A stretch of 64,000 nt of DNA from Granulicella aggregans (GCF_025685565.1 NZ_JAGSYE010000004.1:229109-293108); one strand, 5' to 3'. Counted from the first letter of the stretch, positions 51,267-61,681 are shown. Made by a program: numbers and translations. Notes: generated by a model from the sequence alone, not told the origin.

Positions 51267-52133
51267 CTACGGGTGGTTCGGCTTTTCCGGCACCCACCAA
51301 GCGGGCAGAATTTGCGGTAGGTGGAGCTTGTGAATGATCGGAGCTAATTGAGGTGCAAACTCTGCGAATATATTTGAGATGCCGAGCCCCATGAACTCTG
51401 TAAGAGTCCGTTGTTCTGCGTGCGTAACGTCATTGAATCCATTTGGGAGATAGCTCATCCCTACGAAGCCTCCGGCAGCCGCACCGGCGAAGTTGGAGAA
51501 CGCGAGAGTGCGGTGGCCCGAATCGGTCTTGTCGACGAAGGTGTACGAGATGGCATGGAAGACCCTGACACCTACATTGGAGCCAGGAGCGGCTGGCAGA
51601 TAGCGCGGATCGTCGTGCAACACGGCCTCTGCAAGGAACTCAGCGGTCCTCGTGGATGTCTGCGTGGCGAGGGCGCTTCCGTAGAGCCTTCCAAAGGCGC
51701 CCGCGCCGTCTGTCCACTCATGAGGATAGTGGTTTGGTGGATTTATCATCCGGAATCCGGCACCGAGGGCTGGAAACACCAGCGCGGGCGGTCCAAACGC
51801 CTGGTGCGTATAGATTGTGAGCTTATCGTCGAATGACAACCGCTTATTGGTCATCAGCGGAGGCACCGGACCCAATGGCCCCATAAGAGAACCGGATGGC
51901 GGAGCATGGGATTCCTGTTCTTTCGGTGGCGTCTCCTGGGCGCAAAGAAAAGAAGGTGCATTCGGCAGATCGTCCAGCTTGACGGACTTCACGGGCTCGG
52001 CGTCCTGCGTCGTTGATGATGATGAGCTGACCTGGGCGGGGGGCGGAGTTGGGCCATCCTGAGAGTGGGCCTCCAACGAAACGAAAGACAAGGCAAATGC
52101 TGCAAATGGGACTGCGAATAGGGTAATTTTCAT
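51267..52133 (-). CDS. Exported protein of unknown function
   Basis: About 288 aa. Signal peptide (FAVPFAAFALSFVSLEAHS) then a Ser/Pro-rich linker (residues about 25-95, with SSSSSTTQDAEPV). A folded part follows with LSFDDKLTIYTHQAFGPPAL, ETAEFLAEA-like AEFLAEAVLHDDPRYLPA, ISYTFVDKTDSGHRTLAFSN and LGISNIFAEFAPQLAPII. Gly/Ala-rich segments may be amphipathic membrane strands or helices. Similar proteins are frequent in Acidobacteria, but I know of no function. It lies between the TetR gene and the efflux operon without overlap. Confidence 0.7.
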   Translation of the reverse strand: MKITLFAVPFAAFALSFVSLEAHSQDGPTPPPAQVSSSSSTTQDAEPVKSVKLDDLPNAPSFLCAQETPPKEQESHAPPSGSLMGPLGPVPPLMTNKRLSFDDKLTIYTHQAFGPPALVFPALGAGFRMINPPNHYPHEWTDGAGAFGRLYGSALATQTSTRTAEFLAEAVLHDDPRYLPAAPGSNVGVRVFHAISYTFVDKTDSGHRTLAFSNFAGAAAGGFVGMSYLPNGFNDVTHAEQRTLTEFMGLGISNIFAEFAPQLAPIIHKLHLPQILPAWWVPEKPNHP

Positions 52134-52217
52134 GCTTCACTCCTCGGTTGAAAAACAGTTATGCTGTGTCCGCTGCAATACACAGGGACTCTCGATTTGG
52201 TCGCTGATACTTGGCTG

Positions 52218-53705
52218 CTACTGCTTGGCTGCTACGGCCTTTTCTGTTGGAAGCTGTGTGGTATCCCAACCGCCGCCAAGAGCCTCGATCAACTGAACAC
52301 TGCTTGTCATCTGTTGAACATGGAGGCTCACTGCGGTTTGCTGATCGCTGAGCAAGGACGCCTCTGCGACAAAGACATTGAGGTACGTATCGACGCCGGT
52401 CTTATAGCGAATGCTGGCCAGATCGTAATACCGTCGGGCGGCTGCGACCGACTCTTGCTGCTCGCCTCTCTGTTGCTCCATCCAGCGATCGGAGGCGAGG
52501 TAGTCTTCAACCTGCTGGAAGGCCGTCAAGACAGTCTGACGATAGGAAGCTTCATCGGCCTTGTACTGCGCCTTGTATTGATTCAAGGTGCCACGACGTA
52601 GGCCGCCGTCGAAGAGTGTCTCCGACGCGGAGGGACCAAGTGAGAAAAAACGGCTCGGCCACGTGAACAGACTGCCGATCTTGTTGCTCTGTAGGCCCAG
52701 ATCGCCACCGATGTTGAAACTGGGATAGTACGCGGCCGTTTCGACACCGATCAGGGCGTTTGCCTCGGCCATCTTCCGTTCCGCCGAGGCGATGTCTGGG
52801 CGCCGTTGCAGAATCTGAGAGGGCACCCCGATGGGAATGGCAGGCACTTTGGTGTCGAGCGCACGCTTCGGCATGGAAAAGGAGGACGCTGGCTCGCCAA
52901 TGAGCAGCGCGATGGCATGTTCATATTGAGCACGCGCGATCCGAAGATTTGTGGTGGCGGCAATGGCATTGGTGAGGTTCAGTTTCGCCTGTGCGACCGA
53001 CTGCTCGTCATCGACGCCAGTGCTGCTGCGTATCTTTGTGAGGTCGAGGTTCTTCTGATAGGCCACGACACTTTGCTGGTAGAGATTAATCAGTGCATCC
53101 TGGCCCCGAAGCTCGAAGTAGTATTGGGCCAGGTTGGCTTGCTCACTCAGGCGTTCGTTCGCGAGGTCTGCCGCGCTGGCCTGTGCAGCATTCGCATACT
53201 CGCGGACGCTGTTGCGGATCTTCCCCCAGACATCAGGCTCCCAGGAGACATCAAACGGCAGACTGAAGCTATTGCTGTTCTGATTGACGGTGCCGGAGGA
53301 TACGCTGGACTGGCCGGATGCGTTTCCAGAAGTGCGTGCTCTTGTATAGGAGGGCTCGACCGTGACGGTGGGGTAATAGGCAGCGCGCGCCTGCTTCACC
53401 TGAGCTCGCGCTGCCATGAAGTTCTGAAAGGACTGCGCAATGTTCTGGTTGGCGACGTTCAGCTTCTCTTCGAGGGCATTCAGCTCAGGCTCCTGATAGA
53501 GCTCCCACCACTTGCCCCTCAGGACAGCATCTTGCGGCGTAGCAGGTGTCCAGACGGTTCCATCGGCGGATTGTTGCGGCTGGGTCTCCTTGAAAGCGGG
53601 CGGAGCCGGCATAGACGGTGCGACATAGCGAGGGCCAACCTGACATCCCTGAATCGAGATGAAACTTGCAATCAGGACGACCGCGACCGCGAAGCGAAAT
53701 GACAT
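52218..53705 (-). CDS. RND efflux outer-membrane factor (NodT/OprM-type lipoprotein)
   Basis: About 495 aa from Met 53705. MSFRFAVAVVLIASFISIQG ends in a lipobox (IQGC), followed by QVGPRYVAPSMPAPPAF, the standard OMF N-terminus. WWELYQEPELNALEEKLNVA and repeated coiled-coil helices (RLSEQANLAQYYFELRGQDA, YKTGVDTYLNVFVAEASLLS) form the TolC-like tunnel. The frame is open to 53978, where an AGGA site exists, but the extra 91 residues lack an export signal. It is the last gene of the efflux operon and provides the exit channel for both RND pumps. Confidence 0.9.
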   Translation of the reverse strand: MSFRFAVAVVLIASFISIQGCQVGPRYVAPSMPAPPAFKETQPQQSADGTVWTPATPQDAVLRGKWWELYQEPELNALEEKLNVANQNIAQSFQNFMAARAQVKQARAAYYPTVTVEPSYTRARTSGNASGQSSVSSGTVNQNSNSFSLPFDVSWEPDVWGKIRNSVREYANAAQASAADLANERLSEQANLAQYYFELRGQDALINLYQQSVVAYQKNLDLTKIRSSTGVDDEQSVAQAKLNLTNAIAATTNLRIARAQYEHAIALLIGEPASSFSMPKRALDTKVPAIPIGVPSQILQRRPDIASAERKMAEANALIGVETAAYYPSFNIGGDLGLQSNKIGSLFTWPSRFFSLGPSASETLFDGGLRRGTLNQYKAQYKADEASYRQTVLTAFQQVEDYLASDRWMEQQRGEQQESVAAARRYYDLASIRYKTGVDTYLNVFVAEASLLSDQQTAVSLHVQQMTSSVQLIEALGGGWDTTQLPTEKAVAAKQ

Positions 53706-53988
53706 CTGTACAAAGGTTCCGCAGCCAGACAGGCGCAGACGTAGCGTTCGGAGGAGTGTTTCGAATAGGCGTGCAACGTGCATCATCCTTGAACGCCGGC
53801 CTAGAGCATGGGAACCTGCCTCCAAGGTCTGTATGCCAGATCGGATGACCGCTTCGAATGTGTTTTGTCCGGCGGCCAGTGAGACGCAATAACCATTGGC
53901 AAAGACAAGCGCGATTCTGAGAGCTTCTTTGGCTCTGTGCTTCGTGCGCGGATTCGTGAAGTTATCTTGACTCGTCATGGGTATGTTC

Positions 53989-56900
53989 CTAGGCGGCGGG
54001 GATGCGGTTCACGACAGCAAAAGAGTTTCCGCGATGACGGCTCAATCGTTGGCTGAGGTGATCGAAAAACAGGTAGATCACAGGTGTGGTGTAAAGAGTG
54101 AGCACCTGGCTGAAGATGAGGCCTCCGCAGATGGCGATGCCAAGTGGACGCCGCAGCTCTGAGCCAGTCCCCGTTCCAAGGGCCAGGGGAAGGGCACCAA
54201 ACAGCGCGGCGAATGTCGTCATCAGGATCGGACGAAAGCGCAACATCGCGGCCTCAAAGATGGAGTCCTCGGTGCTCTTGCCGTGCTCTCGTTCTGCCAG
54301 CAGAGCGAAGTCGATCATGAGGATCGCGTTCTTCTTCACAATGCCAATAAGCAGGAAGATTCCAATCACGGAGATGACGTCGAGTTCGCTGTGAAAAATC
54401 AGGAGCGCCAGTATGGCTCCCACCCCCGCTGAAGGAAGCGTCGTAAGGATCGTGATTGGATGGATGAAACTCTCATAGAGGACTCCCAGGACGATGTAGA
54501 TCGACAGCAGGGCAGCGGCTATGAGCATCGGCTCAGAGGAAAGAGCAGAAAGGAAGGCCGCGGCCGTTCCGGCAAATTCGCCACGCACTGCTGGTGGTGT
54601 ACCGATGCGCTGCTGCATCTGGTTGATCGCGGTTGTCGCTTGCCCCAGAGAGACACCAGGTGCAAGGTTGAAGGCGATTGTCACCGAGGGAAAGAAGGAT
54701 GAGTGGTTGACACTGAGTGGCGCGGTCGCTGCCTGCGTTGAGCTAAACGCCTGTAATGGTATCGCCTTGTTTCCGGAGGCGTGGACGTAGGTGGCTTTGA
54801 GCGTACTGGTGTCGCGATAAAACTGAGGTGCCGCTTCCATGACCACGTAGTATTGGTTCAGCGAGCTGTAGATGGTGGAAACCTGTGCTTCGCCGAACTG
54901 GTCATTCAGTGCGTTGTCGATCAACTGCGGTGTGATTCCGAACCGCGCGGCGGTTCGACGGTCGTAGTTCAACAACATCTGCAGGCCGCCGTTTTGCTGA
55001 TCGGTGGTTACATCCCGAAGCTGCGGCATGTTGCGCATCTCCTGGTAGAGCAGCGGTCCCCAAGTGCCCAGATCGGTGACAGTATCTCCGGAGAGTTGAT
55101 ACTGATACTGTGCGTTGCTTTGGCGTCCTCCGACACCGAGCTCCTGCGACGCTTGCAGGAAGGTGGAGGCACCGGGCAGTTTGGCGAGCTTGGTGCTGAG
55201 TCGATTCACTACCTCAGCTGCGCTCGCGTCGCGGTCAGCCAACGGCTTGAGCGAGAGAAAGATGAAGCCACTGTTGCTTGCACCCTGGTTTCCGCCGGTG
55301 AAGCCAGCGACCGTTTGGACAGCAGGGTCCTGACCAATCACACGCTGTACATCCAGCAGCGAATCTCTCATGGCAGGAAAGGAAGAGTCCTGCGAGCCTT
55401 GCAGGCCGCCAAAGATGAGCCCGGTGTCTTGTGTGGGGAAGAGGCCTTTGGGCACCAGAACGACCAGCAACACACTGAGAGCCAGTGTGCCTGGGATGCT
55501 GAGGATGACCAATGCAGGGTGTTTGAGAGCCCATGTCAGTGACTTCCGGTATGCATTATGAATCAGAGAGAAAGCGCGCTCGCTGAGGCGATACAAATGC
55601 CCATGGTGTTCGCTTGCCGTGGGCTTCAGGAGATAGACGCACATCATTGGGGTCAGGGTGAGCGAGACGAACATTGAGACAGCAATGGAGAGGCAGATCG
55701 TCACTGAAAATTCGTGGAAGATGCGACCTATCAGCCCCCCCATAAATAGCAGGGGAACAAAGACGGCGATGAGTGAGAGGCTCATGGAAAGCACGGTAAA
55801 GCTGACCTCTTTCGCGCCCTTCAAGGAAGCGTCCCAAGCTGTCATTCCTTCTTCGATATAGCGGGTGATGTTCTCCATGACCACGATGGCATCGTCCACG
55901 ACAAAGCCCGTGGAAACGGTCAGCGCCATCAGCGAGAGGTTATCGACGGTGTAGCCGAGCAGGTACATCAAAGCGAAGGTGCCGATCAGCGAAGTGGAAA
56001 CCGCCACGGCTGGAATCAAGGTCGCCTGCGGACTGCGAAGGAAGACGAAGACCACGGCCACCACAAGAAGGATAGAAATCATCATTGTGCGCTCTACATC
56101 GCTGACAGACGCACGAATCGTCGTAGTGGAGTCACTGGCGACCTGAAGTTTGTCACCGGCAGAGATGGAAGCGTTGATCGACGGTAGGGTCTTCTTGATG
56201 CGGTCCACCATGTCGATCACGTTTGCATTCGGAAGGCGGAATACCAACAGAACCACGCAGGACTTTCCGTTTGCATATCCGGCAGACCGGGTCGTTTGTA
56301 CGGAATCGAACACATGCGCCACATCGCTGAGATGGACCACCTTGCCGTCGCTTGCCTTCAGTACGATGGGCGCGTAGTCCTTTGCCTTGGAGATCTGATC
56401 GTTGGCCGTTATGTCGGCGGTAGTGAAGTCGTTGCTGATCTGTCCCTTGGGGCGGTTGGAGTTTTGTGTTGACAGTATCTGGGCCACATCTTGTGCGCCT
56501 AGCCCATAGCTGGCGAGTTGTTGCGGATTGATGTCTACCCGCACAGCCGGCAGGGCACCACCAACCACTTGTACCTGCCCAACGCCTTCCAACTGAGAGA
56601 TCTTCTGCTGGACAACCGATTCGGCTATGTCCGTCAACTCACCCTCCGAATGGACATCGGAGGTCATGGTGAGCACCAGCACGGGGAACACAGCGGAGTT
56701 GACCTTTCGGTACGTCGGGTTCGATGGAAGATTGGCAGGCAGATACGTGCGCGCCGCATTGATGGCGGCCTGGACATCGCGCGCGGCACCGTCCACATCG
56801 CGGGAGTAGTCAAATTGGAGCGTAATGGAGGTCGTACCCAGCGTGCTTGAAGATGTCATCTGGGTGATACCTGCAATACGGCCAAACTGACGCTCCAGTG

Positions 56901-57096
56901 GGGTCGCCACGGAGGACGCCATCACCTCGGGGCTTGCTCCCGGTAACTGGCTCGCGACTGTGATCGTGGCCAGGTCGAACTGAGGCAGAGAAGCTACCGG
57001 GAGAGCACTGAAAGCCATGCCGCCGGCAATCAGAATCGCAACGGCCATGAGCGTCGTAGCTACAGGTCTCTCGATGAAGAACGCCGTGATGTTCAT
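53989..57096 (-). CDS. RND efflux pump inner-membrane subunit (MdtC-like)
   Basis: About 1035 aa, the normal size. ITAFFIERPVATTLMAVAIL opens the first TM helix; two repeats of six TM helices flank large periplasmic loops. Conserved parts include GVGQVQVVGGALPAVRVDIN, GFVVDDAIVVMENITRYIEE with the Asp pair of the proton relay in TM4, and GIFLLIGIVKKNAILMIDFA. It exchanges drugs for protons in a trimeric tripartite pump. Its start overlaps the stop of the preceding RND gene by 4 nt. Two unlike RND subunits in one operon resemble MdtB-MdtC, which act as a heterotrimer. Confidence 0.95.
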   Translation of the reverse strand: MNITAFFIERPVATTLMAVAILIAGGMAFSALPVASLPQFDLATITVASQLPGASPEVMASSVATPLERQFGRIAGITQMTSSSTLGTTSITLQFDYSRDVDGAARDVQAAINAARTYLPANLPSNPTYRKVNSAVFPVLVLTMTSDVHSEGELTDIAESVVQQKISQLEGVGQVQVVGGALPAVRVDINPQQLASYGLGAQDVAQILSTQNSNRPKGQISNDFTTADITANDQISKAKDYAPIVLKASDGKVVHLSDVAHVFDSVQTTRSAGYANGKSCVVLLVFRLPNANVIDMVDRIKKTLPSINASISAGDKLQVASDSTTTIRASVSDVERTMMISILLVVAVVFVFLRSPQATLIPAVAVSTSLIGTFALMYLLGYTVDNLSLMALTVSTGFVVDDAIVVMENITRYIEEGMTAWDASLKGAKEVSFTVLSMSLSLIAVFVPLLFMGGLIGRIFHEFSVTICLSIAVSMFVSLTLTPMMCVYLLKPTASEHHGHLYRLSERAFSLIHNAYRKSLTWALKHPALVILSIPGTLALSVLLVVLVPKGLFPTQDTGLIFGGLQGSQDSSFPAMRDSLLDVQRVIGQDPAVQTVAGFTGGNQGASNSGFIFLSLKPLADRDASAAEVVNRLSTKLAKLPGASTFLQASQELGVGGRQSNAQYQYQLSGDTVTDLGTWGPLLYQEMRNMPQLRDVTTDQQNGGLQMLLNYDRRTAARFGITPQLIDNALNDQFGEAQVSTIYSSLNQYYVVMEAAPQFYRDTSTLKATYVHASGNKAIPLQAFSSTQAATAPLSVNHSSFFPSVTIAFNLAPGVSLGQATTAINQMQQRIGTPPAVRGEFAGTAAAFLSALSSEPMLIAAALLSIYIVLGVLYESFIHPITILTTLPSAGVGAILALLIFHSELDVISVIGIFLLIGIVKKNAILMIDFALLAEREHGKSTEDSIFEAAMLRFRPILMTTFAALFGALPLALGTGTGSELRRPLGIAICGGLIFSQVLTLYTTPVIYLFFDHLSQRLSRHRGNSFAVVNRIPAA

Positions 57097-60000
57097 AGCT
57101 GCTCCGCCGTGGCTGGCTTGCTCAGCATGACTCTGGGTTGGCGGGCGAAACGCTGGGCGAGCCGGTCGAAGAACACATAGATGACGGGTGTCGTGTAGAG
57201 CGTTAGAACCTGACTCACGAGGAGGCCACCCACCATCGCGATACCAAGAGGCCGACGAAGCTCAGAACCGATTCCTGTTCCGAAGGCCAGCGGAAGGCCT
57301 GCGAAGAGCGCGCACAGCGTCGTCATCATGATGGGCCGAAAGCGCAACAGCGACGCCTGGAAGATTGCCTCTTCAGCGTTCATGCCGTGATTGCGTTCCG
57401 CGTCGAGTGCGAAGTCCACGATCATGATGCCGTTCTTCTTGACGATGCCAATCAGAAGGATGATGCCGATGATGGCAATTACGTCGAGGTCCTGATGAAA
57501 CAGGCGCAACGCTAGCAGCGCGCCCACTCCTGCCGAGGGCAAGGTAGAGAGAATGGTGATGGGGTGGACGAAGCTCTCGTACAAGATGCCGAGCACGATG
57601 TATACCGCCATGAGTGCGGCAAGGATAAGAAAGACCTCGTTGCGCCCAATGGTTGTGTACGCGGCGGCTGTACCTTGAAAGCTGCCGTCGATACTGGTGG
57701 GCATATTGAGCCCCTCTTTGGTTTTGTTAACCGCAGCAACGGCTTGGCTCAGCGAGTATCCGGGTGCTACGTTGAACGAGATCGTGACCACGGGGAACTG
57801 ACCTTGGTGGCTGATCGTCAGTGGCGACGCGCTCGTAGTGAAGCTGCTGATGGCGGAGAGTGGAACCGGGGTGGCTTGCGTGGGCGACGCTGTGGAGGAA
57901 CTGGAAGCCCCGCTGCTTCCGCTTTGCGTACTGGAGGAACTCTGGGTAGAAGATGCCAGCACCGAGTTGGGAGTGGAAGCAGACAGACCAGTGCGATTAG
58001 ACGCGCTGAGGGTACTGACTGTTCCACTGGATGCGGCTGATGTGCGACCCGAGGTACTCTGCGACGACGAGCCGGAGCTCGAAGTGTTGCTTCCCTGAAA
58101 ATAGATGCCGCTAAGGCTGTTTGGACTTGTCTGGAAGGTGGGTAACGCCTCAAGGATGACGTGGTACTGATTCGACTGTGTGTAAAGAGTGCTGATCTGC
58201 CGCTGCCCAAACGCATCATAGAGTGTCGAGTCGATCTGATCCGGCGTGATATTCAGGCGCGAAGCTGTGGCCCTGTCTATGACAAGATTCATGCTGACGC
58301 CGTTGTTCTGTTGGTCGGTGACAACATCCCTGACCTGAGGTAGCTTGCTAATTTCAGCTACCATCTTCGCCGTCCACACGTTCAGCTCTGAGCTGTCGGG
58401 GTCTTCGAGGGTGTACTGATACTGGGTGCGGCTGACGCGATCATCCACCGTCAGATCCTGCACCGGCTGGAGATAGAGGTGTATGCCGGGAACTTGATCG
58501 ACATGCTTCTGAAGGCGTGCGATCACTTCCGAAGCCGTGATGTGGCGTTCCGCAAGGGGCTTGAGATTGATCTGAATGCGCCCACTGTTCAGAGTGCTAT
58601 TCGTGCCATCGGCACCTATGAACGAGGACAGACTGGCGACGGCGGGGTCCTTGAGAACGACATCGCTGAGCTGCTGTTGCTTGTGCGACATCGCTGGAAA
58701 GGAGATCGATTCCGGAGCCTGCGTAATGCCCTGGATAATCCCCGTATCCTGCGTTGGGAAGAAGCCCTTAGGGATTTCAATGTATTGAAAGACCGTGAGC
58801 AGCAAAAGAGAGGCGGCAACAAGCAACGTGGCGGTCTCGTATTGGAGCACCCACTTGAGGCTTCTTCCATAGGCGGCAATAATGCGCTTGAAGAGATACT
58901 CTGTCCAGCGATAGAAGCGGTTTTGCTCTGAGTCGGGAGTATGGCGCAGCAGCCGTGAACTCATCATCGGGGTAAGCGTGAGCGATACGACTGCGGAGAT
59001 CAGGATGGTGATGCTGAGGGTGACTGCGAACTCGCGGAACAGACGGCCCACAATGTCGCCCATGAACAGAAGCGGAATGAGCACCGCGATCAAAGATACG
59101 GTGAGCGAGATGATCGTGAACCCGATCTGTTCGGCCCCCTTGAGGGCGGCTTCCAGCGGATTCATCCCTTCTTCCAAATAGCGTGAGATGTTCTCAATCA
59201 TCACGATTGCATCATCGACAACAAAGCCGGTCGAGATCGTGAATGCCATGAGGGTTAGATTGTTGAGGCTGTATCCCAGCAAGTGCATGACGCTGAAGCT
59301 ACCGATGAGCGATAGTGGCACCGCTACCGTGGGAATGATAGTCGCGGTGAAGCTCCTCAGAAACACAAAGATTACGAGGATGACCAGACCAACGGTGAGA
59401 GCCAACTCAAACTCAACGTCTTTCACGGAGGCACGGATCGTGTTGCTGCGGTCGGTCAGGACTTCGAGCTTCACCGAGGCGGGCAAACCAGCCTTCAGCT
59501 TGGGAAGAAGTTTCTCGATGGAGTCGACGACCTCAATCGTATTGGCCCCTGGCTGACGCTGGATATTCACGATGACTGCTGGCGTTCGGTTCTTCCAGGC
59601 AGCGAGCTTATTGTTCTCGATGCCATCCGTGATCCTGGCGACATCGCTCAGCATCACAGGATTGCCATCCTTGTAAGCGACCAATACATCTCGATACCCG
59701 GCACTCGAAAGGAGTTGGTCGTTGGCATTGATCTGGAAGTTCTGGGCAGGCCCGTCAAAGCTACCCTTGGCCGAGTTGACCGTCGTGTTCGTCAGGGCAC
59801 TACGCAGATCCTCCATACCGATTCCATAGGAGGAAAGAGCCACAGGGTTCGCCTGAATGCGAACCGCTGGTTTCTGCCCTCCGCTGATGGTTACGAGACC
59901 CACACCGTTCAACTGCGAGATCTTCGGCGCGAGTCGCGAGTCAACCAGATCTTCCACCTGCGAGAGAGGGATGCTGTCGGAGGTCAGGGCCAGTGTCAAG

Positions 60001-60416
60001 ATAGGAGCATCCGCCGGATTGGACTTGCTATACACCGGGGGCACGGGCAGGTCGGTCGGCAGGTATCCATTCGCCGCGTTGATCGCAGCCTGTACTTCTT
60101 GTTCGGCCACGTCGATATTGAGGTTCAGCGAGAACTGTAGAACAATGACCGAGCTGCCATCCGAGCTCGTCGAGGTCATCTGAGTCAGGCCCGCAACCTG
60201 CCCGAACTGACGTTCCAGCGGCGCGGTCACTGCTGAACTCATCACCTGTGGGCTGGCACCGGGATAGAACGTCAGCACCTGAATCGTTGGGTAGTCCGCT
60301 TCCGGAAGCGCAGAGATGGGAAGCTCGGTGTACGCAATAAGGCCGAGGATCAGAATTGCCGCCATGAGGAGTATGGTGGCGATCGGCTTGAGGATGAAGA
60401 TACGGGATGGGCTCAA
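57093..60416 (-). CDS. RND efflux pump inner-membrane subunit (MdtB-like) with Ser-rich insert
   Basis: About 1107 aa. SPSRIFILKPIATILLMAAI starts TM1; GFVVDDAIVMIENISRYLEE holds the proton-relay Asp pair in TM4; GIILLIGIVKKNGIMIVDFA lies near the end. It is about 70 residues longer than its partner because of a Ser/Thr-rich insertion at roughly 774-845 (SGSSSQSTSGRTSAASSG and similar). It lies in the second periplasmic docking loop, between YFQGSNTSS and VPLSAISSF. The insert is probably a flexible surface linker. The gene overlaps both neighbours by 4 nt, so the operon is tightly coupled. Confidence 0.94.
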   Translation of the reverse strand: MSPSRIFILKPIATILLMAAILILGLIAYTELPISALPEADYPTIQVLTFYPGASPQVMSSAVTAPLERQFGQVAGLTQMTSTSSDGSSVIVLQFSLNLNIDVAEQEVQAAINAANGYLPTDLPVPPVYSKSNPADAPILTLALTSDSIPLSQVEDLVDSRLAPKISQLNGVGLVTISGGQKPAVRIQANPVALSSYGIGMEDLRSALTNTTVNSAKGSFDGPAQNFQINANDQLLSSAGYRDVLVAYKDGNPVMLSDVARITDGIENNKLAAWKNRTPAVIVNIQRQPGANTIEVVDSIEKLLPKLKAGLPASVKLEVLTDRSNTIRASVKDVEFELALTVGLVILVIFVFLRSFTATIIPTVAVPLSLIGSFSVMHLLGYSLNNLTLMAFTISTGFVVDDAIVMIENISRYLEEGMNPLEAALKGAEQIGFTIISLTVSLIAVLIPLLFMGDIVGRLFREFAVTLSITILISAVVSLTLTPMMSSRLLRHTPDSEQNRFYRWTEYLFKRIIAAYGRSLKWVLQYETATLLVAASLLLLTVFQYIEIPKGFFPTQDTGIIQGITQAPESISFPAMSHKQQQLSDVVLKDPAVASLSSFIGADGTNSTLNSGRIQINLKPLAERHITASEVIARLQKHVDQVPGIHLYLQPVQDLTVDDRVSRTQYQYTLEDPDSSELNVWTAKMVAEISKLPQVRDVVTDQQNNGVSMNLVIDRATASRLNITPDQIDSTLYDAFGQRQISTLYTQSNQYHVILEALPTFQTSPNSLSGIYFQGSNTSSSGSSSQSTSGRTSAASSGTVSTLSASNRTGLSASTPNSVLASSTQSSSSTQSGSSGASSSSTASPTQATPVPLSAISSFTTSASPLTISHQGQFPVVTISFNVAPGYSLSQAVAAVNKTKEGLNMPTSIDGSFQGTAAAYTTIGRNEVFLILAALMAVYIVLGILYESFVHPITILSTLPSAGVGALLALRLFHQDLDVIAIIGIILLIGIVKKNGIMIVDFALDAERNHGMNAEEAIFQASLLRFRPIMMTTLCALFAGLPLAFGTGIGSELRRPLGIAMVGGLLVSQVLTLYTTPVIYVFFDRLAQRFARQPRVMLSKPATAEQL

Positions 60417-61681
60417 AGAAGGCTCTCAGCCTGATACTTGTCCGTCTGCCGGATGGAGGACTGCGTGCCTGTGTTCTGATCCGACTGAATTGTGATCTTT
60501 GAGCCTTCCTGCAACTTGTCAAAGCCAGTAAGGGATACGATCTCGCCTGGATTCAAGCCGACCACCGCTGCCTGATCGGCTTCGGACGTCAACTCCGTAA
60601 TGGTTCGCATCTTGACGGTGTCCCCAGAGACGACGTAGACAAACGCCTTCGTTCCATTGCGCTGCACCGCTGCAGACGGAATCAGAATGGCGTTCTGTAG
60701 CGTCTTCACGAGCAGGCGGGCATTGACGAACTGATTGGGATACAGCTTGAGGTCGCTATTTTCGAATTGACCGCGGAACCTCACTGTTCCTGTAGAGGAG
60801 TCGATCTCGTTGTCGAGAGTGAGCAGCTTGCCGGTCGCAATCTTCGTCTGCCGCGTCCGATCAAAGGCATCAACAGGCAGGGACGAACGGTGAAGGATTT
60901 CACTCCGGACTTGATCGAGATTGTCTTCAGCTACGTTGAAGACGACCGTGATGGGCTGTAGCTGGGTGATGACAACAATGGAAGTGGAGCTGCCGGAAAA
61001 GACCGTGTTGCCTGGATCGATGAGCCGAAGGCCAACACGACCGTTGATGGGCGAGGTCAGATGGCAGTAGCTGAGCTGAGTCTCCGCATACTCGACTTGG
61101 CCGACATCATTCTGCACGGTCCCTTTGTACTGTTCAACAGCCTGCTCTTGATCCTCATAGGTTTGCCGGATGATGGCCTGTTGGCTGGAGGCATCCTTAT
61201 AGCGCGCAAGATCCATTACAGCTTGTGCCAGTACCCCACGGTCATGCTGGAGCGTTCCCTGGGTTTGCTTCAACTGGGCTTCGTAGGGGCGGGGATCGAT
61301 GTCGATCAGGGTGTCGCCACGATGCACCATCTGACCTTCTACATAATGAACGGCCACAACGCGACCGTTGACCTGGCTGTAAAGGTTCACTGTCGCCTGG
61401 GGTGTGACAGTACCTAGCGCTTCGACGTAGTAGCCAATCGGCCCAAGGTGGGCTGTGGCTACCTTGATCGTAGTAATTTGCGGGGGTTCCACTTGAGCGG
61501 CCTTATCTGCCTGACTTTTGCGGCTCCCATTGACGACAGCTAAAGCAATAGCCGCGACAACCAGAATGGCGATGATCCATCGCCATCGGTGCGATTTCGG
61601 ACGCGGGTTGTTCTCAGCGAGTTCCCCCGGTGCGAGGGCTGTCGGTGGTGTGGCATTCTGCATACGTTGCGTATCATCCAT
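60413..61681 (-). CDS. RND periplasmic adaptor (MdtA/AcrA-like)
   Basis: About 422 aa. An N-terminal TM anchor (WRWIIAILVVAAIALAVVNG) replaces a lipobox. The membrane-fusion-protein order follows: barrel-sandwich half-motif LYSQVNGRVVAVHYVEGQMV, DTLIDIDPRPYEAQL, a helical hairpin (LAQAVMDLARYKDASSQQAI), second half-motif YCHLTSPINGRVGLRLIDPG, and the beta-barrel VNARLLVKTLQNAILIPSAA. It joins the RND trimer to the outer-membrane factor. First gene of the operon; a divergent TetR gene lies 112 bp away with a palindrome between. Confidence 0.95.
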   Translation of the reverse strand: MDDTQRMQNATPPTALAPGELAENNPRPKSHRWRWIIAILVVAAIALAVVNGSRKSQADKAAQVEPPQITTIKVATAHLGPIGYYVEALGTVTPQATVNLYSQVNGRVVAVHYVEGQMVHRGDTLIDIDPRPYEAQLKQTQGTLQHDRGVLAQAVMDLARYKDASSQQAIIRQTYEDQEQAVEQYKGTVQNDVGQVEYAETQLSYCHLTSPINGRVGLRLIDPGNTVFSGSSTSIVVITQLQPITVVFNVAEDNLDQVRSEILHRSSLPVDAFDRTRQTKIATGKLLTLDNEIDSSTGTVRFRGQFENSDLKLYPNQFVNARLLVKTLQNAILIPSAAVQRNGTKAFVYVVSGDTVKMRTITELTSEADQAAVVGLNPGEIVSLTGFDKLQEGSKITIQSDQNTGTQSSIRQTDKYQAESLL

